Shown: one piece after another, positions 50,301 through 62,744 of the stretch
How positions within the stretch are numbered: position 1 is the first letter of the stretch
Layout: each line of letters begins with the position of its first letter
From: Mangifera indica
Lineage: Eukaryota; Streptophyta; Magnoliopsida; Sapindales; Anacardiaceae
Assembly: GCF_011075055.1 (NCBI RefSeq)
Contig: NC_058155.1
Coordinates: 8,031,537-8,095,536 of the forward strand
DNA: 64,000 bases
Direction of reading: 5' to 3'
Position numbers and translations under genes: made by a program
The notes under the pieces: generated by a model
The model's database searches: none
What the model was told of the DNA's origin: nothing
What the model saw: only the letters and a program-made list of their open reading frames with translations

Positions 50301-53300
50301 CAGTGCTTAAAAAGCTTAACAGTGGAAGAGTGTAATGATTTGAAGTTTCTGTTTTCATCTTCTATGGTCAAAAGTTTTGTGCAACTCCAAAAGCTTGTGA
50401 TATGCAACTGTAAGTCAATGGAAGCAGTAATATTTGAGTCAGAAGGATTAGAAGGAGCATATAAGTTAATTCAAATGAATTTTCCTGAACTATTGTACTT
50501 GAAGCTACAAGGACTTCCAAAACTCACAAGATTTGGTATTGGAAATCTAGTTCAATTCCCTACCTTGACAGAACTTCACATTGAGAGTTGCTCTAGTCTG
50601 AAGACATTCTTCCCCAATTCTTCTAGTGTAGAAGTGAGCTTGGAGAACATTCTTACTACTAATATAGAGCCCCTGTTTGACGACAAGGTGAATTAATTTC
50701 TTATTGAAATTTTCGTGGCCTTTCAATGTCAAACTTTTAACATTCTTTATAGCTATTATTGAGACCATTATGTGCATTTAATTACCAATAATTGTCTTAT
50801 AACTATAATTGTAATTATCATTATCAGTATAATTATTATTAGATTCATTGCTTTTTTTGTAGGCTGATTTGCCAGGCTTGGAGAAGCTGATACTCTTACA
50901 CTTAGATAACTTGCAGCTGATTTGGCACAATCAACTCCAAGGAGACTCCTTTTGCAAATTAAAAGAAGTGAGAGTGGAATTCTGTGAAAATTTGGTGACC
51001 ATTGTTCCATCTAATAGTACTCAGGGATTTCTTACCTTTCAGAATCTAGAAAAATTAACTGTTAAGAACTGTTGGAATTTAAAAAGTCTGTTTCCAGTTT
51101 CCATAGCTACTAGTCTTTTGCAACTCAAAACACTTGAGCTAATCTCCTGTGGTTTGGAGATAATTGTTGGTGAGCTGGAAGTAGATGGGACTCCAAAATT
51201 TTTGTTTCCTCAATTAACGAGGCTCTATCTTGCCAATTTACCGGAGTTCAAACATTTCTACATGGGGTCCTATACAGCAGAGTGGCCAATGCTTAAGGAA
51301 TTGCTTGTGTACAGATGTAGGAAGATAAACGTATATGCTTTAGATGGAGAGAGCCAACCTGCCCTATTTTCGTTTGAAAAGGTATGACTTCTCCGATTGA
51401 CACTAAAAACTGCAGCATAGTCATTACGTTTAATTTGTTTAAGTTTTTTCTCTCTTTAAATCAGTCCGGTGGAAATTTGTCATGTCTCAATGAAAAATAA
51501 TTTTTGTTAATTAATAATGGAGTTGTGATTTGTCATATTTACAGTCAAAATACAAAATTATATTTATTAAAAAGCATATATATAATTAATTGGAAAAAGA
51601 TAAATGGTTAAAAGTGTCACCTTTCTTCTTTAAAAAGTAGATAGGATATTATGCCCTGTATTTTTAAATTTCATAGCATTTTAGATTGTTAATTTCAGCC
51701 ACTTATGATTTCATATAAAGTAACTAATGAAATAGGTTGTTGCTTATTGGTCACTTATATTTACTTGTTCACCCATTTTTAGGTTATACCCAATTTGGAA
51801 ATATTGGGTTTAAATGCCGATAACGTAACATCCTCATGTCTCGACCATATTCCAGCTAGGAGCTTTGGGAAACTTAAATTTCTTGGACTGCAAAGCTTTG
51901 ATGATTATTCAGTTGGATTTCAGTCTGATCTCCTTAAAAAATTGCAAAATTTGAAAACACTCGGTCTATATAATTGTACATTCCAAGAACTACTCCCATA
52001 TGAAGGATATTTAAGGAAACAAAGTTCACAGATGAAAACATTTCTCCAAAATCTTCGAACTCTGAGAATATGGAATTGTCATAATTTGAGATATTTGATG
52101 TCATCCTCACACATTTGGTTCAAAAACATAAAGCATTTGCAAGTCTACAGATGTAATGGATTGGCAAAAATATTAGCATGCTCAGTAGCGAGAACTCTTG
52201 TCCAAATCACAACAATCAAAATCAAAAACTGTGAGTTGGTAACAGAGGTTATAACAACTGAGTATGAGATAGAGACAACAGAAGAGGAGATTGTTTTCAA
52301 ACAATTGAAAATGTTGGAGCTTCATTGTTTGAAAAACCTCACATGCTTCTGCTCGGCCAATTACGTTTTCCAATTCCCATGCTTAGAACAAGTCATTGTA
52401 AGTCAATGCCCCAATATGAAGACTTTTTCTCAAGGAGGTTTAAGCACACCAAAATTAAAGAAGGTGCAACTAACAAAGACAATCAATGCAGAGTCTTTTT
52501 GGGAGGATGACCTTAATTCCACTATCCAACACATGTTTACAAATATGGTATTAATTCATATCTTTAAGCTTAAAATATTTTTTTTCTTTTACACTTTGGT
52601 ATCTTTTAACACGTTCTAATCCATTATTTTGTGTTTGGTAGCTCGGTTTCAGCAACATAGAGAATCTAAAACTCTCTGAATTCCCCGAATTAGAAGAAAA
52701 AATTTGGAAATCTGAAGTTTCGGACGGCTTATTTTATAACTTAAAGTCACTGGTATTGGACGCATTTTTGGAATCATCAAGTGCAATTCCATCTCGTGTG
52801 TTAAGCGGCTTAAAAAATCTTGAAATACTTGAAGTAAGAAGTCGTGATTCGTTGACACAGCTGTTTGATACAGAAAGTCCGCTAAATGTTGATGGACATG
52901 CTTCAAAGAGAAGTCATCAAGATGTTTTAAGCTGGAAGAATTTGAAGTCTCTTAAAGTGCACGATTGTAATGGATTGAGATATATATTTACACCGTCTGT
53001 CATACTAGGCCTTGTTCAACTCCAAGATATAGAAGTTAAAAATTGTGCTTTGATAGAAGAAGTCATCAGGAAAGAAGGAGAAAATGATGCAGAGATTGAT
53101 AAAATTTTTATCCCACAACTCAACTCCATTGGTCTTGAGTCATTGCCAAACTTGACGAGATTCTGTTCAAGAATTAATAGTTTGGCTTGTCCATCCTTGA
53201 AAAGTATTAGAGTAGCCAGATGTCCAGAGATTGAGACATTCGTTTTTGCTGATATGAAGCACCAATCAGACCATATTGCACCTCTCTTCTGTGAAAAGGT

Positions 53301-55163
53301 TTGATTAATTTAAACTCTTTTTCCCAGAATAACTTTTTTTGCATTTTATTATCTATTGTAATTATTATATTATTACTGTTATCTACGCTAGTTAGAAATT
53401 CACTTGTTATGTATGCATAGTTGAAAGTGATATGTTTTTTATTTTAATTTATGTTAATTTGTAGGTTGCTTTTCCAAGGTTGGAGCAGATGATACTCTTA
53501 CACTTGGGTAAGTTGCAGTTGATATGGCACAACCAACTCCATAGAGATTCTTTTTGCAAATTAAAAGAAGTGAGAGTTGAATTCTGTGAAAATTTAGTGA
53601 CTATTGTTCCATCTCATAGTACTCAAGGACTTCTTACCTTTCAGAATCTGGAAACATTAATTGTTAATAACTGTTGGAATATAAAAAGTCTGTTTCCAGT
53701 TTCCATAGCTACTAGTCTTTTGCAACTCAAACGACTCACGCTGCGCTATTGCGGTTTGGAGGAAATTGTTGCCAAACAGGAAGTAGATGGGACTCCAAGA
53801 TTTTTGTTTCCTCAATTAACGCGGCTTAAACTTTCCAATTTACCAGAGCTCAAACATTTCTACATGGGGTCGTATACGGTAGAGTGGCCAATGCTTAAGG
53901 AATTGCTTGTGTACGGTTGTAAGAAGATAAAAGTATATGCTTTAGAGGGAGAGAACCAACCTGCCCTATTTTGGTTTGAAAAGGTATGACTTCTCCTGTT
54001 GCCCATAAAAACTGCAACATAGTCATTTAAGTTTAATTTGTTTAAGTTTTTTCCTTTCTCTTTAAATCAGTCGAGTGGAAATTTGTTATGTTTCATTGAA
54101 AAATAATTTATCTTTGTTAATTATTAATAGAGTGGCAATTTGTCATGTTTACAGTCAAATTGCAAATTATATTTATTTAAAACATATATATAATTAATTG
54201 AAAAAAGATAAATGGGTAGAAGTGTCACCTTTCTTCTTTAAAAGTAGATGGGATTTTTTGCCTCGTATTTTTTCATGTCATAGCTTTTCAAATTGTTAAT
54301 TTCATACACTTATGATTTCATTTAAAGTAACTAATGAAACAGACTGCTGCTTATTGGTCACTTGTATTTACTTGTTCATCCATTTTCAGGTTGTACCCAA
54401 TTTCGAAAAATTGGGTTTAATTGCCGATAACGAAACATCCTTATGTCTTGACCGTATTCCAGCTAGGAGCTTTGGGAAACTTAAATTTCTTGGACTGCAA
54501 AGCTTGGATGATTATTCAGTAGGATTTCAGTTTGGTCTCCTTCAAAAATTGCACAATTTGGAAGTACTCTATCTATGTGATTGTACATTCCAAGAACTAC
54601 TCCCATATGAAGGATGTACAAGGAAACAAAATTCTCAGATGAAAACGTTTCTCCAAAATCTTCAAACTTTGATGGTAGACAAATGTCATCGTTTAACATA
54701 TTTGATGTCATCCTCATACATTTGGTTCAAAAACATAAAGCATTTGGAAGTCAGCGGTTGTAATGGATTGGCAAATATACTAGCATGCTCAGCAGCAAGA
54801 ACTCTTGTCCATATCACAACAATCAAAATCAGAGAATGTGAGTTGATAACAGAGGTTATAGCAACTGAGTTTGAGATAGAGACAATAGAAAAGGAGATTG
54901 TTTTCAACCAATTGAAAACGTTAGAGCTTCATTGTTTGAAAAGCCTCACATGTTTTTGCCCTGCCAATTACGTTTTTCTATTCCCATGCTTAGAACAAGT
55001 GATTGTGAGTCAATGTCCCAATTTGAAGATTTTTTCTCATGGAGGTTTAAGCACACCAAAACTAAAGAAGGTACAACTAACAGAGATTATTGATGCAGAA
55101 TATATTTGGAAGGGTGACCTTAATTCCACTATCCAACACATGTATGAGATTTGTGTGTCTTAA
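47364..55163 (+). CDS. Coiled-coil NBS-LRR immune receptor (At4g27190/RPS5-like)
   Basis: Seven exons: 47364-50120, 50208-50687, 50863-51381, 51783-52547, 52642-53298, 53465-53983 and 54390-55163; every intron is phase 0. This gives about 2156 aa, roughly twice a usual CNL. Intracellular receptors of this family detect pathogen effectors and bind ATP/ADP through the NB-ARC. The coiled coil is at about residues 25-130, P-loop GMGGVGKTT at 185-193, kinase-2 ILVIVDNIW at 260-268, RNBS-B CAILLTTRK at 302-310, AGLPLA at 359-364 and MHD at 482-484. The segment after LLLLCALY is a few residues shorter than usual. LRRs fill the rest. Exons 3+4 and 6+7 are duplicates. The last seven codons (YEICVS and stop) come from an inserted LTR. 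The frame is open and splice sites are good, but the end is truncated, so function is uncertain; the gene might also be spliced or end earlier. Confidence 0.85.
50863..52547 (+). repeat. LRR exon cassette, copy 1 (exons 3-4)
   Basis: Exon 3 (519 nt), a 401-base intron and exon 4 (765 nt). It is matched by 53465-55140: exon 6 is also 519 nt and the intervening intron is 406 bases. Intron sequence is conserved too, for example gtatgacttctcc at the donor and ctctttaaatcagtc inside, so this is a DNA-level tandem duplication and not merely repeated LRR motifs. Confidence 0.92.
53465..55140 (+). repeat. LRR exon cassette, copy 2 (exons 6-7)
   Basis: Diverged duplicate of 50863-52547 at an offset of about 2.60 kb. 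Exon 6 repeats phrases such as LQLIWHNQLHRDSFCKLKEV and MGSYTVEWPMLKELLVYGC. Exon 7 stops matching copy 1 right after ccaacaca at 55140, where the LTR begins. Confidence 0.92.
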
Positions 55164-56430
55164 ACTTTTACTTGAAGGGCATAATCGCAATTCATTAAAG
55201 CAGGGTTGACATTTCATTTCCTAGTAGGGTTAAAAATAGTCGTTTGGTGGCTTAGATATTTTTCTATCCTTGATTATAAAAGAACCAGAGTTATTTGAGT
55301 CGGTGGAATTTGATATGTTAAGTGTGTTGTCTTAAACAATTTGAGGGTAAATGAGTCTTTTTGGCTTTAATGGCAGTCTTGTAATAGTGTGAATAAGTCA
55401 TAGGCGTTTTTGGTTATGATATTTTTAACCAAGCATATAAAAGTAGAGTTTTACCCTAGTTATTTTGCTTTTTGCACATTTGATAAGATCTTCTCATTTG
55501 AGTTTAGTTGTCTCTCTGGGTGTTATTAGGGTTTTGTTTGATTTCTCAGTTTGTTGATTCTGGTTTTTCTGGTGAGAAATTTCTGGCGAGAAATTTCTGG
55601 CTTATTTTTACTAGTTTCTTTTTTGTTAGGATTAATGATTTATTAATCTTGTCAATTTGGATAAATTATTTTATAAGCTTTGTACTTGAACATTATTTTA
55701 GTGGATTGACTAGAGGAATATCTTTGCCTTGGATGTAGGATTTCATTTATGAAATCCGAACCAAGTAAATACTATTGCGTTTTGATTTTTGTTATTATAT
55801 TGTTAATATTGTTCGATTCGATAAATCTTGCGCTAAAATTTCGACAAGATAGAGTTTTACCAATTGTTTACTTAATTGTTCTCTAATAGGATTTCTTGTA
55901 TTGTGAGAAAACTTTATATTTTCTTATACTATAAATTGTAATATTTTGTTTTTCTAGTAGATTCGATTAAAAGATCTCCTATGTCTTGGATGTAATACTT
56001 TGTTTAAAAAATTTGAACTGAGTAAATATCCTTTGTGTAATATTTCTTTATGATTTAAATAATTTTTTGCATGTTGTAATTACTAGAATATGAATTTATT
56101 GATCTTTAAAGAATCCAACAAATGGTACCATAACCATTTTTGATATTTTCTTTTTTCGGTATTATGTCATTTCTTGTTTTTTTAATTATCTTAGTTTCTT
56201 TGCTATTAGAAAAGAACATATATATTATTATGATTGAAACAATAGGTGAAACAAGGATTAATATCGAAAGATTGGATGGAAATTGTAACTTTAATATGTG
56301 AAGTAAAATTTATGCTAACTTAGTTCATCAAGAATAAGTCAGGGCTCTAGGTGATGAAGAGGCACTTTTAGATGATATATTTCTTTTAAGAAGATTGAGG
56401 GACTTAAAATTGTCTAATTAATATTTTTGC
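55141..56430 (+). mobile_element. Copia-type retrotransposon fragment: 5' LTR, primer site, start of gag
   Basis: LTR about 55141-56120 (980 bp), starting TG and ending CA. A TATA-like tataaaag lies at 55438 and TTGGATGTA motifs recur in the downstream half. Immediately after comes aatggtaccataacc, a variant of the TGGTATCAGAGC-type primer site (initiator Met tRNA) used by plant Copia elements. From about 56255 a decayed gag start is readable (IERLDGN, with stops). The rest and the 3' LTR are missing, so no target duplication can be checked. It is inserted in the last exon of the NBS-LRR gene, same strand. Confidence 0.7.
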
Positions 56431-57103
56431 ACATATGCAATTTTTTATGTTAATTATTAAATTAATTTAAAATAAAACGTGATAAGTAATTAAACATAAA
56501 TATATCTACAAAGATACAGAAATAAACTTAAGTATAAAAATTTAATAAAAAATAAATAAAATCAGACACTCATATTCGTGGAGAATTTTACAGTTACCTG
56601 AATATATGTAGACACATGCAAGAGGAATTGAAGGTCAAGCAAGAAGAAATGGAGAGTTCGCCTATGATCTTATGTTACCCCCATCACCTCTCTACACCAA
56701 CTTCCTGATCAAAGGAAGTAAGGCTTTTGTTCTTTTTTTTTTATAGATTAAGGGTGAGGTTGGTTTGAAAAATCTTTGATCATAAAAAATAGGCCATAAA
56801 GACTTATTCTCACACAAGGGTTAATGTATTGAAATAGAAGTTGATGCAGTCGAAGATAGAGGGTCGAGTCACACTATGGAGGACGCTTCATAGCAGATGC
56901 CTGCACCGATTCTCCTGCCAGTTTGAGATTGTTTTTGTCTTTTTTTTATTAATTATTATACTGCAAATAGTTTGGTTTTGTTGTGATAAGTAAATATATA
57001 ATGTTTTAATTTGTAGATGTGCGCATTTTGCAATATGTGGTGGACATGGAGTTTCACCTGTTGTTGTGCTCACTTGATTTGAAAAATCACTTGGGATAAT
57101 CAA
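56431..57103. other. Spacer with a stray GGCC-type terminus
   Basis: At about 56789-56820 a family left end (ggccataaagacttattctc) appears and is cut off after about 30 bases. The rest has no recognised gene. Confidence 0.4.
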
Positions 57104-57112
57104 TTTAAGAAA

Positions 57113-57880
57113 GGCAAAAAGACAATTTCCCACCCAAGGTGGTGCAAACTCACTTGCCCACCCAGTAACTTTCAAAAATCCAAATATTCACTCTTCTGTT
57201 GAATTTTACTGGTATTGCGAAGGACAAAATTGTTATTTAATAAAAATATTTTAAAAAACTACAAATACATCACATTTTACCCCCACAAAGTTTAAAAACT
57301 AATATTTTATCCCATTAGGATTAAAAACTAACAATTTTACCCCACCTTTCCCCACCCAAGATTTGAAAAATCAAAATTTCCCTCCTGGGGTTTTTCAGCA
57401 ACCGCTAGTCATTGGAGACAATAGCGACTGATGCATTCTCCCTCCCTTCTAGTGTCTCTCTCAACCACCGTCCAGTTTCGACCATCTGACCAACACAAAA
57501 GAGACCCATCATGCTTTTGGCAATTGACAGTCGAAGATAGTTGAAAATGAACAGTGGCTGAAAGAGAAATCAGAAAGGAGAAAGAATGCCACTGTCGCTA
57601 TTATCTCTAGTTGCCGACAGTTGTTGCAAAAACCCTAGGGGGAATTTTTATTTTTCAAACATTAGGTTAGGAAAAGTTAGGTAAAATTGTTAGTTTTTAA
57701 ACCTGGTGGGATAAAATGTGATAAATTTATAGTTTTTAAAATATTTTTATTAAATAATGATTTTTGTCCTTAACAATAACAGTGAAATTTAACAGAAAAT
57801 TAGGTATTTGAATTTTTAAAAGTTACAAGGTGGAAAAGTGAGTTTGCACCAAACCTTGGTTGGGAAATAGTCGTTTGGCC
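57113..57880. mobile_element. GGCC-type MULE MITE, 768 bp
   Basis: Perfect 9-bp duplication tttaagaaa at 57104-57112 and 57881-57889. Ends are ggcaaaaagacaatttccca and the inverse of ggccaaacgactatttccca. The arms stay complementary up to a centre around ccgtccagtttcgaccatct; aaccctaggggg and cctggggtttt mark the arm ends. Confidence 0.9.
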
Positions 57881-58139
57881 TTTAAGAAAATAACATAATG
57901 CTGAGTTCCTTTATATAATTTGGATTTTACATTATTAAGGGTAAATTAGTAGTTTATATTCAATTACTAAATTAAATAGTTGAAATTAATACTTTTAACT
58001 AAATTAATTAATGAGGGTATTTTAGTCATTACTCTAAGAAAGGGTAAATTATCATTTAAACCCTAAATTAATAGAACACATTAACAATAACAACTCACGA
58101 ATAGATATTTGAGTTTTTGAAACTTAATGAGTAGAATTT

Positions 58140-59910
58140 TTCCAATACATAAAAATAATATATTATTATAAAACATAGATTATTTAAAATATTATTAGGT
58201 ATAAATTATTGTTATATTTGATCAAAATAGATATAATAATTATTATATTTTGTTTGAATACTAAATTATTATTTTACTTAAATAATTTTTAGTATAATTA
58301 TTCTAACATACTATTTATGTTTCTTATCATATTAAGTCCATGGTAATTTTTTAATACCAAATAGAGGTGGTAATTAGATTATTTATTAACTATCACATCA
58401 TTTTTATTATTTGATAAATAAAAAAAGTAATGTCAATAATAAAATATATAATACCAAAATAACTTTTAAGCCCTTAAACCAAACGTCTTAAAAAAGTTGA
58501 TAAAAAGAAGTTTAACAAAATAACTATGAAATTCAAAGAAAAGTTCTTGAAAGAAGTGGAAATCTAAGAAATTGTAAAGATGTGGCATAATTAGAATCGT
58601 GTTTTTGAAACAAAAACGCCTTTCAAAATTTTATATATATTTTTAAACATTCTCAACATGTTTTATACAAGTGTTAGAGTGTTTTCGTTAGGAAATATTT
58701 CAAAAACTTGGAAACAATCCCTTGCCAATGTTTTCATGGTTCTTAGTTGACAACAATCTTAAGTACTCAAAATTTCTATTTTGGTGTTGGAGTACATGAT
58801 CTTGTCAACCATGAGTATTAATTAAAGGTGTTTCAATGACCTCTAGATTGTCTATAACAAAAATTAAAGTTGGAACCTACCTTAGGTTAATCGGTTTTAG
58901 GTGAGAATCAAATTTAAAATTTGAGTACTAAATTATTTCGATTTCTTTATAGTACAAACCCTTGACTTGTTCATTTACTCGCTTGGATTCAGTCTCGTTC
59001 GGTTGTTGATTAGTTTATCGGTAGTTGGTTAGATAGTCGTGGTTGGGTTATTCACTTGGAGTTGCTTGGTCACTTCCTGATATTATTCCGCCTTTTCGGG
59101 TGTTGGGTAGTTGCTCGGGTGGTATATTGTATTGTGGTTGGTTGCATTAGTTGATTCACTCCTTCCTCAGCATTCGTAGATTGGTGGCGTGGGAAAGGGG
59201 CATTCGACCACGGCAACGATGTCGATGCAATTCGTTTTGCAAGTTATGAATTCAAGGTAGAGGGGTTACCTGATTCACCAGTCTTTCCTCCAGACTCATC
59301 GGTAGGGTGATGCTAAACTATCTTCTAAGGGTTGATACCATTACATAGGCTGGAGGCTCTCATGCAGGTATCTTTCAGTTTGTTGGCTCCTCTTATTCTT
59401 AGCACATAGGGGGATTCCCCATCCATTTATCTTTCCGTTCCTTCCCCTCATTCCAATCCTGGAGCAGAAAGTTTTTATCCTATTTCATTTTGTAAAAATA
59501 TGTAATACTTATTTACATTATTTTTATTTTCTAATACAATTAAAACAATCAAAAATCTCATAAATTACTAATATATTAAAAACATAGAATATAGAAAGGA
59601 TTTATTAATATTTTTAGAATCGGATCGGATCGGATATTAATCCAATAGAGAGGACTATCTTGTCCAACCTGTTATTGATCAATAAATTTTTGTAGAACTT
59701 ATGATTAAATATATAATTTGACTTATTTAATATTAAAATAAGTTTAATTTGACGGTATATATATTTAAATATGATAAATAAAGTATTGATTCAAACTTTC
59801 GTAACCAATTTTTAATATTAAATTAATCAAATCCAATTTTATATATGCTCCAATCAGTTTGATTAGCAATTGATGGTTTAACCGGTTAGATTGATCAATC
59901 TGATCCAATT
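58140..59910. repeat. Long direct repeat, left copy (contains an extra 530-base segment)
   Basis: Matches 62745-63999 in order: aaattatttaaaatatta-type block, gaaattcaaagaaaag, cttgaaagaagtggaaatc, cttagttgacaacaatctta, tcatttt gtaaaaatatgtaa. The left copy contains about 530 bases (roughly 58945-59475) absent from the right copy. The two copies bracket the TLC pseudogene. Confidence 0.85.
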
Positions 59911-60470
59911 TTTAAAACCATAAAATTTATATATTATAATTGTCTATTATACCACAATATTTTATTTTTATGATAAAAATAATAATAAACACATTTGCAC
60001 TGTTATTATTTTCAGATATTGATTTTAGAAAACGGTAAACATTAAACATAAATTTTATCTTTGAACCCTTTTTCGCTGCAAGAAAAGAATAAACAAATAT
60101 TATCTTTTGAGTTATGCTTTTCTTAAGTAATATAATTTTTCCTTGCATCAAACCGGATACTCGTGACTCAGGATTGGTTAGACTGGTTTAAGGAAAAAAA
60201 GTCCCTCATAAAATGCCGAGGTTTGAGTAAAAAAACATAAAACCGGAAACTCACGTATTCGGGTAGGATCCATCATAATTCACGGGTGGGTACAACTTTA
60301 CGGGTGACTAACAGACCAAAGGTCAAAATCAGAAAAAATAAATCCATCTTCCAATGCTCGTCTTCTCACCATAACTCTCAGTCCACCATCCCAACTTAAT
60401 CGAATAAAAGCTCCAATTAATTATCAGGTGTTCCCTTTCTTTATTTTGGTTAGATTGGAGAGGTTTTTCA

Positions 60471-62148
60471 ATGGCAAGAACGAGCTATAATCAAAGTCAT
60501 AACAACAAGGCTGGTGTCTTCTTTTTGGCCACTCTGCTTCTGTGGATGGTCTCCGTTTTGTTCGAAATAGTGTTCAACAAGCGCAGAGAGCTGATGTGGA
60601 TCGTCTATGGTGCTTGCTCTTCCAATTGTCCAACTGTGTCGTTCGATTTGCTGTCTCTCTTCTTCACTCAACTGTCACTTCCGTTTCAGGTTGCAATATT
60701 ACTTTTGCTTTTCAATATGGTATATAAATATTTTCATTACTGAGATGGTTTTGTTGATAATAAATGATTTTAGCTTAAGTTAAAAAGATGTGGCTATTAT
60801 TGTTTATTTAAGTGGTCATTGTGGAAATAAAGTTATCTCTGTGGCTGAGAAAATGTGAATTTTTATTAATTCTTGGCTTTGTTTTTGGTGATAAAGTTCT
60901 TGTACTTGATATTCTTGTTGTTATCATTGACATGAAGTCGAGAATTGAATTATTTGAAGTTATAGTAGGGAAGATTGAGTTGATGAGTGTGAGTTTTTTT
61001 AACCTTTGTGTTTGAAATTGTACTTGAGAAGAACTTGACGATCGGATGATGGTGCTGATCAAATCTAGCAAGAAAATGTTTTTATTCTATATAAATCGGT
61101 TACTGGTGTTTGATGTGCGATGCAAGCACATGATACTGGAATGAAAATTTGCCAATTTGAGGACAAAAGCATGGCATTAAACGGGAAGAAAAAATCTTTC
61201 AATGACCCTGGGCAGTTTAATGACAATTATTAAGGTTGTTAAAGTGATTTGTCCTATTATTAATTTCTTTGAAGGCAGGGTGATTTGTCCTATTATTAAT
61301 TTCTTTGAAGGCAGGCTCAAATCAGTTTTTTCTGATTAATTTCTCATTTTTCTGTTAAGTAGTTCATCTCAACTCTTGTTGCCTGTTGTTAATCATAAAG
61401 TGCTTCCATTTCCTCTGCAGTGGTATTGATTTTAGTTAATCAGTGGATAAGAAATGGTTCAAAAACAATGTTTGAGCACTCACAGTTGGTTGGTGGTACT
61501 TGGCCGTGGGCATACGCAGCTTTATGCTTCTCATGTGGTTACTTTGCATATGATCAGTGGGATATGCTGCACTACCGGTTATACGGTGGATTGATTCCTT
61601 CCATCCTTGTGCATCATCTGTTGCTATTGGTTTGCTTCACTCTTGCTTTATACCGAAATATTACTATCAACTACCTTCTTCTTACTCTCATCTGTGAGGT
61701 GCGTTTCGGTGTCTTCCCGAAGTTGTTTCCATCTGCAGTTTTATCTTTCTGCTTGTTTAAATCCTACTTTTTGTTCTTGCATTGGCTGCCAGTTATGTAT
61801 TACACTGATGATGAACTCATTATGTCTATACAGCTATATTCCATATTTTTACATGTGAGGAAAGTAAGACGAATGGCTGGGATTCGTGATGCTAAGAGTA
61901 GAATTGTTAGGGTGGAGTAAATTCTCAATTGGACCCTGTTTGTTCTTGCGAGGTTTGCATCTCATGTTCTGATCACTGTCAAGCTGATTAAAGATGCTTC
62001 CAAGTTTGAAAAGGGCATTGAGTTGCCACTTGCTTTGTTTGGGATGTTTGGCATGAACTTGCTTAATTTTTTCCTTGGCATTGATCTCTTCAAGGCTTTC
62101 AGGAAGGAGAAAACACCATCACAGATGAATAATCATCATGCTGATTGA
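60471..62148 (+). pseudogene. TLC-domain membrane protein gene with a frameshift and a stop (At1g21790 type)
   Basis: The family (TRAM/LAG1/CLN8) has several membrane helices; plant members of this group have no settled function. Exon 1 is 60471-60689, exon 2 is 61421-61698 and exon 3 is 61834-62148. Frame 1 gives KAGVFFLATLLLWMVSVLFE and WIVYGAC, but the continuation FQLSNCVVRFAVSLLHSTVT is one frame off: a base appears lost near 60617-60620. Only the shifted frame splices correctly into VLILVNQW of exon 2, then FSCGYFAYDQWDMLHYR and SILVHHLLLLVCFTLALY. In exon 3, after HVRKVRRMAGIRD, a TAA (61918-61920) stands before LNWTLFVLARF, and the frame stays open to a TGA at 62146-62148 (KGIELPLALFGMFGMN). 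Two independent lesions suggest a recent pseudogene; sequence error is the alternative. Confidence 0.75.
61244..61315. repeat. Tandem duplication, 36-bp unit x2
   Basis: Units beginning gtgatttgtcctattattaa at 61244 and 61280 are identical over 36 bases. It lies in intron 1 of the TLC gene. Confidence 0.9.
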
Positions 62149-62744
62149 CTGATACAATGAGGGCCCCATAAAAGAGTTAACAACTGTATCATAGGTATTC
62201 CATTTTTTTCAATGTTTTTTGTACAGGAAGAACACTTCAGCTTATGGTGAAAGGAATAGTGTTCTGTATAATAACAGGAAGTCATTACCCATGAATATAT
62301 TGATTTATTTCAGAAACTTTAGTTTATACAGATGGCGAAAAATATATTGTAAAACCTATCTTGACAACAAAATTGTGTTACTTGAGCTCACACCTCTTAT
62401 TGCTACTTAGTAAATTGAAAATGTAATGAGTGCTGTCTATCCTGTAATGATAACCAATTCTAACGATCAGGGTGGATTCATTGTTTAATCCATACTAATA
62501 GAAATGGCCTGCAAGGAGTTGTTTGAGAGTGACAATGGAGGAGTTTAAGTTCTATGCACAAGAAGATATTTAAATCTCTTATAGGGTATTTTAAAATTAA
62601 AATTTTCACTTATTTAAAACAGTGATTGGGAAACTAATTATTATATCTAAAGTTTGATTTGTTCAATGTGATTAAGGACTATCTAATTCGGATAGGTTTT
62701 TCATTATATTTATATATGGCCAAAAAGGTTTTTCAGATAGGTTT

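Noticed and set aside
60689..60719. Alternative donor after 60719 for TLC exon 1
   Set aside because: It keeps phase 0, which would hit a stop at once in exon 2; only the shifted frame with the donor after 60689 is consistent.
60542..60727. Plus-strand ORF of 61 codons as a separate gene
   Set aside because: Its second half is the frame-shifted continuation of TLC exon 1; its first half has no similarity to the family.
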